Assembly (NCBI GenBank): GCA_937900725.1
Contig: CALCFP010000361.1
Coordinates: 1-5,238, forward strand
Length of the DNA stretch: 5,238 nt
DNA from: an uncultured Bacteroidota bacterium
GTDB lineage: Bacteria; Bacteroidota; Bacteroidia; Bacteroidales; SZUA-534
Direction: 5' to 3'
This document shows, one piece after another, positions 1 through 5,238 of this stretch (positions within the stretch are counted from its first letter, which is position 1; the number at the start of each line of letters is the position of its first letter). A program made the position numbers and the translations under genes. The notes beneath the pieces were generated by a model. The model did no database searches, had not been told where the DNA came from, and was given only the letters and a program-made list of their open reading frames with translations.

Positions 1-434
1 CTCTTTCCTACGTTTCCGCCCAAGCCAACGTTGAGCCCCGCGGTTTTCAGAATTTCGTATGTCAGCAGTGTTGTTGTTGTTTTGCCGTTGCTGCCTGTAA
101 TGCAAATCATTTTTGCGTCGGTGTAGCGGCTTGCGAATTCTATCTCACTGACTATGTGAATGTTTTTTTCGTGCAAGGCCTTCACTATGGGAGCCTTTTC
201 TGGTATTCCAGGACTTTTCATCACTTCGGTTGCGCACAGAATTTTTTCAAGTGTGTGGTGTCCTTCTTCCCATTCTATATTATGTTCATTCAGCACGGCC
301 TTGTATTTGTCCGATATCTTGCCGTAGTCGGAAACAAACACCTTGTAGCCTTGCTTTTGTGCAAGCAATGCGGTGCCTACGCCGCTTTCGCCTGCGCCTA
401 AAACAGCCATATACTTCCCGTTGTCAGTCATCAT
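1..434 (-). CDS. murD: MurD, UDP-N-acetylmuramoyl-L-alanine--D-glutamate ligase (partial, N-terminal third)
   Basis: This is the start of a Mur ligase that, in this family, adds D-glutamate to UDP-MurNAc-L-Ala with ATP in the cytoplasm. I translated the minus strand from the ATG at 434; the frame stays open to position 1, giving 144 full codons of a protein that is usually about 440-450 residues. The C-terminal part lies beyond the left edge. Residues 10-20 read AVLGAGESGVG, the Rossmann-like UDP-binding motif of MurD. Residues 74-78 are SPGIP, a typical MurD segment. Residues 112-122 are ITGSNGKTTTT, the ATP-binding P-loop, and residues 139-143 are GGNVG, also characteristic. SPGIP together with GGNVG points to MurD rather than MurC, MurE or MurF. 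Two ATGs lie in tandem (434-432 and 431-429); the first overlaps the mraY stop as ATGA. Neither has a clear Shine-Dalgarno, so the exact start is uncertain by one codon. It directly follows mraY, as in other Bacteroidota dcw clusters. Confidence 0.95.
   Translation of the reverse strand, partial: MMTDNGKYMAVLGAGESGVGTALLAQKQGYKVFVSDYGKISDKYKAVLNEHNIEWEEGHHTLEKILCATEVMKSPGIPEKAPIVKALHEKNIHIVSEIEFASRYTDAKMICITGSNGKTTTTLLTYEILKTAGLNVGLGGNVGK
429..434 (-). other. mraY/murD ATGATGA overlap with tandem start codons
   Basis: On the minus strand, bases 434-429 are ATGATG. The mraY stop TGA occupies 433-431, so a murD start at 434 overlaps it by four bases (ATGA), while a start at 431 would overlap by one base. 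Both ATGs are in the murD frame. Coupled translation is inferred; which ATG is used cannot be decided from the sequence. Confidence 0.8.
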
Positions 435-1699
435 CTGATTTTTAATGTAATTATTGTTAATGCGGCCAAAATTATTGTGACAATCCAGAACCGCAGTGTT
501 ATCATATTTTCGTGCAATGCGCATTCAGGTTTGGTTATCAGGTATTTGAAGTTTTCCTGAAGTTGTGAAGGCAGAACTCTGAAGTGGTCGTGTATTGGCG
601 CACGTTTGAACACGCGCAACTTGAGTCCGCGTTTGTTGCCGTATTTGGCGTAGTTCGTCTGCAGCATCACCGACACCACTTCAAGCAGGAATATCCCGCA
701 TAGTATCGGCAGCAGCAGTTCCTTGTGTATGATGATGGCGGTAACGGCAATGACTCCGCCTATGGCAAGGCTTCCTGTGTCGCCCATAAAAACCTTCGCG
801 GGGAATGCGTTATGCCAGAGGAATCCTACAAGCGCTCCAACAAATGCGCAAAGGAACACGAGCATCTCGTCGGTGCCAGGTATGTACATCACGTTCAGGT
901 ACGATGCAAATTGTATGTGTCCCGACACGTATGCCAGTATGCCGAGTGCTGTCGCTATGATAGCCGAATTGCCTGCGCACATACCGTCCATTCCGTCGTT
1001 CAGGTTGGCTCCGTTTGATACTGCCGCAATGACAAAAGTCGTCACTATTATGAACAGTATCCAGCCACAGGCACGTTTCGCCTTGCCGTTCGATATCCAG
1101 GAAAACGCCTCGTAGTAGTCGAGGTTGTTGTCTTTTACGAACGGCACTGTAGTGACAGTCGATTTGCGCGCTTCGCTTTTCTCGTATACAACCTTGTCAT
1201 TCTTTATCACCTCGTTAACATTCTCGCATACAACTGCTTGAGGACTTTGCCATAAGGCGATGCCGACAGCGCAGCCTAAGACGGTTTGTCCTATCAGTTT
1301 GTGCAGAGGTTTCATTCCGTCCTTGTTGCCGCCTAGTTTTATCTTGTCGTCAATGAAGCCGAGCAACCCAAACCATAATGTGGTTATAATCAGCAATATG
1401 ATATAAATGTTGCTTAATTGGCATAAAAGGATTGTGGGTACGATTATGGCGGTGACAATCACTATTCCGCCCATCGACGGGACGCCTTTTTTCTGTACGC
1501 CATACGGGTCTATTTCCGCGTTGCGTGCACTTTCAATGTGCTTGCGGCTTTTCATATACACGATGAATTTTTTCCCGAACCACATTGATATGAACAGTGA
1601 AAGCAGCAGTGCCACTATTGCGCGGAACGACACGTAGTGGAACAATCCTGCTCCAGGAAAGTCAAATGATTGCAGATAGTCAAATAAATATTTCAGCAT
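431..1699 (-). CDS. mraY: MraY, phospho-N-acetylmuramoyl-pentapeptide transferase
   Basis: This integral membrane enzyme transfers phospho-MurNAc-pentapeptide from its UDP carrier to undecaprenyl phosphate, making lipid I on the inner face of the cytoplasmic membrane. It is a complete 422-residue protein with about ten hydrophobic segments, roughly at 22-41, 73-92, 97-115, 133-150, 210-227, 243-259, 278-295, 311-327, 328-347 and 402-420. Family motifs are KKGVPSMGG (70-78), the acidic pair D117-D118, NLNDGMDG (232-239), NAFPAKVFMGDTGS (297-310, with D307) and APIHDHF (367-373). It exceeds the about 360 residues of E. coli MraY, largely through a hydrophilic stretch at about 152-209 between the fourth and fifth membrane segments, plus extra sequence after the HDH motif. 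Two sites differ from the textbook consensus: HDH in place of HHH, and DDKIK where DDYxK is usual. From memory HDH is common in Bacteroidales. The ATG overlaps the murE stop (TAATG), and a GAGGA at 1707-1703 lies only three bases upstream, too close for a normal ribosome site. Confidence 0.97.
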   Translation of the reverse strand: MLKYLFDYLQSFDFPGAGLFHYVSFRAIVALLLSLFISMWFGKKFIVYMKSRKHIESARNAEIDPYGVQKKGVPSMGGIVIVTAIIVPTILLCQLSNIYIILLIITTLWFGLLGFIDDKIKLGGNKDGMKPLHKLIGQTVLGCAVGIALWQSPQAVVCENVNEVIKNDKVVYEKSEARKSTVTTVPFVKDNNLDYYEAFSWISNGKAKRACGWILFIIVTTFVIAAVSNGANLNDGMDGMCAGNSAIIATALGILAYVSGHIQFASYLNVMYIPGTDEMLVFLCAFVGALVGFLWHNAFPAKVFMGDTGSLAIGGVIAVTAIIIHKELLLPILCGIFLLEVVSVMLQTNYAKYGNKRGLKLRVFKRAPIHDHFRVLPSQLQENFKYLITKPECALHENMITLRFWIVTIILAALTIITLKIR

Positions 1700-1701
1700 T
1701 A
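1697..1701 (-). other. murE/mraY TAATG stop-start overlap
   Basis: Bases 1701-1697 read TAATG on the minus strand, so the murE stop and the mraY start share one base, exactly as at the ftsI/murE junction. A GAGGA lies at 1707-1703 but encodes the last acidic residues of MurE and is only three bases from the ATG, so it may or may not assist ribosome binding. Confidence 0.85.
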
Positions 1702-3153
1702 TTCCTCGTCAAAAATTTGTTTTATCACTTCTCTGTCGTCAAAATGGTGCTTTACGCCATTCACTTCCTGATATGTCTCGTGTCCCTTGCCTGCAACCAG
1801 CACCACGTCGCCAGGCTGTGCCAGCATACAGGCTGTGCGGATGGCCTCGGTACGGTCGGTAATGGCCAGCAGTTTGCTTGTGAGCGGCGGCTGCACACCC
1901 GCTTTCATATCGGCAATTATGTCTTCAGCCTTCTCGTTGCGCGGGTTGTCTGAAGTGAGTATCACTTTGTCGCTCAATTGCACGGCTATTGATGCCATTA
2001 TCGGGCGTTTGGTCTTGTCGCGGTTGCCGCCTGCGCCTGTGACGGTTATTATCTGGTGTTCGCCTTCAGTGACATTCTTTATTGTATTCAGGACATTCTC
2101 GATGGCGTCTGGTGTGTGCGCGTAATCGACTATCGCCGTTTTGCCGCTTTTTGAGCGTATGCATTGGAACCGTCCGTCAACAGCGCCGAGTGTGCTCAAT
2201 ACGGTCAGGACTTCGGTCTTGTCAAATCCAAGCAGCACCGATGCCGAATATACGGCAAGCAGGTTGTAGGCGTTGAACTTGCCCACAAAACTTGTCCAGA
2301 CGTCAACACCGTCAATGTTGAGTTGCATTCCTTCGAAACTCGATTCTATCACCTTGCACTTGAAGTCGGACATCGACTTTAGCGCGTAGGTGTGTTTGTG
2401 TGCCTTGCAGTTTTGCAGCATCACCATTCCGTTGCGGTCGTCGATGTTGACTACGGCAAACGCATCCTTGTCCAGTCCGTCAAAGAACATCTTTTTTGCG
2501 TCGCGGTAGTCGGCAAATGTCTTGTGGTAGTCCAGGTGGTCTTGAGTCAGGTTTGAGAAGATGCCTCCCGCAAACTTGAGGCCCGCAATGCGGTGCTGGT
2601 GTGCCGCGTGTGAACTGACTTCCATAAAGCAGTAGTCGCAGCCTATTTCAACCATTTCGGCCATCAGTCTATGTATCTGGATGGGGTCGGGAGTCGTTTG
2701 TGTCGCTTCAATTTCGCGCGAGCCTATAATGTTTCGGACGGTTGACAGCAGGCCTGCCTTATAGCCAAGTTTTGTAGCCATACGGTGAAGCAGCGTCACT
2801 GTTGTAGTCTTGCCGTTGGTGCCGGTGATGCCCACGAGTTTCAGGTTTTCCGATGGGCGTCCGTACCAGTTCGATGCCAGTTGCCCGAGTGCTATGGCAG
2901 AGTCTTCAACAACTACGAACAGCACGTTTGCAGGACGGTCGGCAGGTGCTTCTTCGCATACGACAACCGATGCGCCTGCCTTTACTACCTGTTCAATGAA
3001 ATTGTGTCCGTCAACATTTACGCCACGCACGGCTATGAACAGCCAGCCTTTGCCCACCTTGCGTGAGTCGTTGGTAATGTCGGTTACAGTGACGTTCTTG
3101 TCGCCAATCCATTCCCTGACCTTTATATCTTCAAATAATTTATTTATATCCAT
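1699..3153 (-). CDS. murE: MurE, UDP-N-acetylmuramoyl-L-alanyl-D-glutamate--2,6-diaminopimelate ligase
   Basis: This cytoplasmic Mur ligase adds the third amino acid to UDP-MurNAc-L-Ala-D-Glu using ATP. It is complete at 484 residues, a normal length. The N-terminal UDP-binding domain includes DITNDSRKVGKGWLFIAVRG (25-44). The central ATPase domain has the P-loop ITGTNGKTTT (109-118), TTPD (153-156), EVSSHA (178-183) and YRDAK (216-220), where K220 is the lysine expected to be carbamylated. The C-terminal domain has DYAHTPDA (343-350), TGAGGNRDKTKRP (372-384), SDNPRNE (401-407) and GKGHE (455-459). The DNPR motif (402-405) is the established marker of meso-diaminopimelate-adding MurE enzymes rather than lysine-adding ones, so DAP-type peptidoglycan is inferred. 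The ATG at 3153 shares one base with the ftsI stop (TAATG). No Shine-Dalgarno is visible upstream in the AT-rich end of ftsI, so reinitiation after ftsI is plausible. There is no sign of frameshift or missing catalytic residues. Confidence 0.97.
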   Translation of the reverse strand: MDINKLFEDIKVREWIGDKNVTVTDITNDSRKVGKGWLFIAVRGVNVDGHNFIEQVVKAGASVVVCEEAPADRPANVLFVVVEDSAIALGQLASNWYGRPSENLKLVGITGTNGKTTTVTLLHRMATKLGYKAGLLSTVRNIIGSREIEATQTTPDPIQIHRLMAEMVEIGCDYCFMEVSSHAAHQHRIAGLKFAGGIFSNLTQDHLDYHKTFADYRDAKKMFFDGLDKDAFAVVNIDDRNGMVMLQNCKAHKHTYALKSMSDFKCKVIESSFEGMQLNIDGVDVWTSFVGKFNAYNLLAVYSASVLLGFDKTEVLTVLSTLGAVDGRFQCIRSKSGKTAIVDYAHTPDAIENVLNTIKNVTEGEHQIITVTGAGGNRDKTKRPIMASIAVQLSDKVILTSDNPRNEKAEDIIADMKAGVQPPLTSKLLAITDRTEAIRTACMLAQPGDVVLVAGKGHETYQEVNGVKHHFDDREVIKQIFDEE

Positions 3154-3155
3154 TA
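3151..3155 (-). other. ftsI/murE TAATG stop-start overlap
   Basis: On the minus strand the bases 3155-3151 read TAATG: the TAA stop of ftsI and the ATG start of murE share one A. The preceding bases are AT-rich and contain no AGGAGG-like element. This arrangement suggests translational coupling by reinitiation; that role is inferred, not shown. Confidence 0.85.
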
Positions 3156-5238
3156 TGATAGAGTTAAAATTATTTTGTCGCCTTTCCTGAAAACGTCGCC
3201 AGCCCGCATCGATTGCTGTGTAACCATTCCGCGTCCGACCAATGAAACCGATAGCCCTGCATTTTCAAGAATGTAGATAGCATCCTTTGCGCCCATTCCT
3301 ATCACGTACGGCACGGTGTTTTTGCTGATTGTGCGGTTTGTTATCTTTATGGTGGAGTCTGTTTTTGTTGTGCTGATCCATTCGGTTTTTTGACCCTCAT
3401 ATTCCAAAGGAATATCCAGTTTGTCGGTAATATATTTTGTTTCAACATAATACCCGCTTTTTGACACTGGGATAAGGTCTTTGGCTGCGACTGCGATGTC
3501 TTGCTGGTTGTCCTTATGAAGTTCCAGATGAGTGGAGTACACCTTGTCGGCTATCTCCTTGAACACGGGGCCAGCAGCCCAGTTGCCTGTATATACGCCG
3601 CTTGTTGGCGCGTTGACCACTACTATGCAGGAGTATTTAGGGTCGTCGGCAGGGAAATATCCGCAGAACGATGCCTGATACGCCACGCGGCCCTGGTAGC
3701 GGTATGTTCCGTTCTGGTTCAACTGTGCCGTGCCTGTCTTGCCAGCAATCTTGTAGTTGTCGTTGCGCATATTCTTTGCCGTGCCGTTTTCAACCACTCC
3801 GCAGAGCATTTCCTTAGCCTTGCGTATTGTCTCGCGTGAGCAGATTGACGGGTTTATCACGTCGGTCGGTATTTCGCGCACCACTTGCCCGTGGTTTACT
3901 ATCGACTTTACGAATCTCGGGCGCATCATTTTCCCGTTGTTGGCAACGGCGTTGTAGAATGTCAGTATGTTTAGCGGCGTAAATTCAGTTTCGTAGCCGT
4001 ACGCCATTTGCGCAAGCGATACGCCAGACCAAAGTTTGTCAGTGGGGTCTTTAAGGTAGCCGTTCCTTCCACCTTGGATTTCCAAATCCAGTGGGGCGTC
4101 AAGCGACATGTTGCGCAGACGGTTTACGAATTTTTCGGGATTCTTCCCGTAGTTTTCGGTTATCAGTTTGGCTACGCCGATATTCGACGACACTTCAAAA
4201 ACGTGTTTCACCGATATTACTCCGTGCCCTTCTTTTTTTGTATCGGAAATGGTAAGGTCGTACACCTTCCACTTGCCGTTGCCAGTGTCGACAGAGTCGT
4301 CAAGGTCGAAATATCCGTCTTCCAGTCCTGCCATAAGCGATGGGAGTTTCATTGTAGAGCCAGGTTCGGTACGTGTTCCCACGGCATAGTTGAGTGATTC
4401 GACATAGCGGTCCGAAGCATCATCTTTTGTAAGATTGACAATGGCCTTTATGTCGCCCGTCTCAACTTCCATCAGCACTGCGCATCCATATTTGGCGCCG
4501 TGTTTTTTCAGTTGGCTTTCGAGCGCGCTGTGGGCTACATCCTGCAGGTTTATGTCGATGGTTGTAATGATGTCGTATCCGTCTTTTGGCTCAATCTGGC
4601 TCTCGTCGCTGATGGGCACATAATATCCTCCAGGTATGCGTTGCCCGATGAAGTAGCCCTTTTCGCCCGACAGTTCCTTGTCATATGCACCTTCAAGCCC
4701 CACCTTTATGCCGCCTTGCCCTTCATAGCCTATCGTACGTGCAGCCAAAGTTCCGAACGGGCGTACGCGGCGGTTTTCCTGAACGTATATTACGCCACCC
4801 TTGTAGCGTCCCATTCTGAACAGAGGGAATGTCTTCAGTTCCTTCAGTTCCACAAAATTAACCCTGCGGTGTACCAGATAGTAGCGTTCGCCGCGGTTGC
4901 GGGCCGATATCAGTGCACGCTTGTATTCATATTCAGTCTTGTCCTTGAACAGGCGCGACAGGCGCAGCGCAAGCGAATCGACATTCTTGACAAACACGTC
5001 TGAATTTACCGCACGCGTGTCGAGGCGGACCTCGTAGTATGGTATTGATGTTGCGAGTATGCTGCGTCCGTCGGATGCGCAGATGTCGCCGCGGGTAGGC
5101 TCAATCTCAATCTCCTTCTGTGACTCGTTGATGCGGCTTATCCATTTGTCGTGCTGCCACACGTTCAGGAACACAATGCGCCCGATTACGGCAATGGCAA
5201 AGAGCATAGTGAACAAATACACTACGCTGAAGCGTTTT
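3153..5238 (-). CDS. ftsI: FtsI-type penicillin-binding protein (class B PBP, septal transpeptidase) with C-terminal PASTA domain; 5' end cut by window
   Basis: This is a class B penicillin-binding protein that crosslinks peptidoglycan in the periplasm, probably at the division septum. A GTG at 5222 would give 689 residues, but five further codons (KRFSV) are open up to the window edge. The sequence across this point (RFSVVYLFTMLFAIAVIGRIVFLNVW) is one continuous basic-then-hydrophobic membrane anchor, so the true start probably lies just outside and I call it 5'-partial. Numbered from the GTG, the order is: membrane anchor (about 1-22); dimerisation/pedestal domain from EPTRGDI (41-47) to about 220; transpeptidase domain with STMK (289-292, nucleophile S289), SSN (345-347) and KTGT (495-498); a linker of about 60 residues; and a PASTA domain (about 636-689, VPYVIGMGAKDAIYILENAGL onward). 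All three catalytic motifs are intact. Position before murE in the dcw cluster supports FtsI over other class B enzymes. PASTA in a Gram-negative FtsI fits Bacteroidota; a SpoVD-like sporulation role is unlikely. Confidence 0.94.
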   Translation of the reverse strand, partial: KRFSVVYLFTMLFAIAVIGRIVFLNVWQHDKWISRINESQKEIEIEPTRGDICASDGRSILATSIPYYEVRLDTRAVNSDVFVKNVDSLALRLSRLFKDKTEYEYKRALISARNRGERYYLVHRRVNFVELKELKTFPLFRMGRYKGGVIYVQENRRVRPFGTLAARTIGYEGQGGIKVGLEGAYDKELSGEKGYFIGQRIPGGYYVPISDESQIEPKDGYDIITTIDINLQDVAHSALESQLKKHGAKYGCAVLMEVETGDIKAIVNLTKDDASDRYVESLNYAVGTRTEPGSTMKLPSLMAGLEDGYFDLDDSVDTGNGKWKVYDLTISDTKKEGHGVISVKHVFEVSSNIGVAKLITENYGKNPEKFVNRLRNMSLDAPLDLEIQGGRNGYLKDPTDKLWSGVSLAQMAYGYETEFTPLNILTFYNAVANNGKMMRPRFVKSIVNHGQVVREIPTDVINPSICSRETIRKAKEMLCGVVENGTAKNMRNDNYKIAGKTGTAQLNQNGTYRYQGRVAYQASFCGYFPADDPKYSCIVVVNAPTSGVYTGNWAAGPVFKEIADKVYSTHLELHKDNQQDIAVAAKDLIPVSKSGYYVETKYITDKLDIPLEYEGQKTEWISTTKTDSTIKITNRTISKNTVPYVIGMGAKDAIYILENAGLSVSLVGRGMVTQQSMRAGDVFRKGDKIILTLS

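Noticed and set aside
70..82. Run of GTT triplets (ACA on the coding strand)
   Set aside because: It encodes the threonine run of the MurD P-loop, which is conserved for ATP binding; too short to suggest a phase-variable microsatellite.
156..445. Two short plus-strand open frames opposite the start of murD
   Set aside because: They overlap each other and the well-supported murD N-terminus; no protein family features are visible.
723..1115. Plus-strand open frame of 130 codons opposite mraY
   Set aside because: It is antisense to conserved MraY motifs (NLNDGMDG, FMGDTGS), and its composition looks like a shadow of membrane-segment codons; no family is recognisable.
1703..1707. GAGGA as a Shine-Dalgarno for mraY
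   Set aside because: It is only three bases from the ATG and codes for the acidic C-terminus of MurE; not called as a ribosome binding site.
4834..4851. Short direct repeat TTCAGTTCC x2
   Set aside because: It encodes the repeated ELK-ELK residues of FtsI and is too short to be a functional repeat.
4500..5003. Plus-strand open frame of 167 codons opposite ftsI
   Set aside because: It lies wholly antisense to the conserved pedestal domain of FtsI, has no recognisable domain, and its length follows from the codon bias of the true gene.

Overview
The window is a stretch of chromosomal division and cell-wall (dcw) gene cluster, entirely on the minus strand. It most likely comes from a member of the Bacteroidales (Bacteroidota). 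The evidence is the gene order ftsI-murE-mraY-murD with no murF between murE and mraY, a long MraY with the lineage-type PIHDHF motif and a C-terminal RFWIVTII...TLKIR segment, and a PASTA-tailed FtsI. Clear Shine-Dalgarno sequences are also lacking at the gene starts, which fits. A genus cannot be assigned from sequence reading alone.

Layout, in the direction of transcription from right to left: (1) positions 5238-3153, an almost complete ftsI-type penicillin-binding protein whose reading frame is still open at the right edge; (2) 3153-1699, complete murE; (3) 1699-431, complete mraY; (4) 434-1, the first third of murD, cut by the left edge. Coding density is complete. Both ftsI/murE and murE/mraY are joined by a one-base TAATG overlap, and mraY/murD by a four-base ATGA overlap. 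There is no intergenic DNA, and I see no promoter, terminator, RNA gene, repeat, mobile element or CRISPR array.

The genes form one pathway. MurD adds D-Glu and MurE adds the third residue (meso-diaminopimelate, judging by its DNPR motif) to UDP-MurNAc-peptide in the cytoplasm. MraY moves the finished phospho-MurNAc-pentapeptide onto undecaprenyl phosphate to make lipid I. FtsI crosslinks the resulting peptidoglycan at the septum. Tight coupling suggests a single polycistronic mRNA with translational coupling.

I found no previously undescribed system. The points worth a second look are small: sequence variants in MraY, an expanded MraY loop, the FtsI start, and the overlapping junctions.
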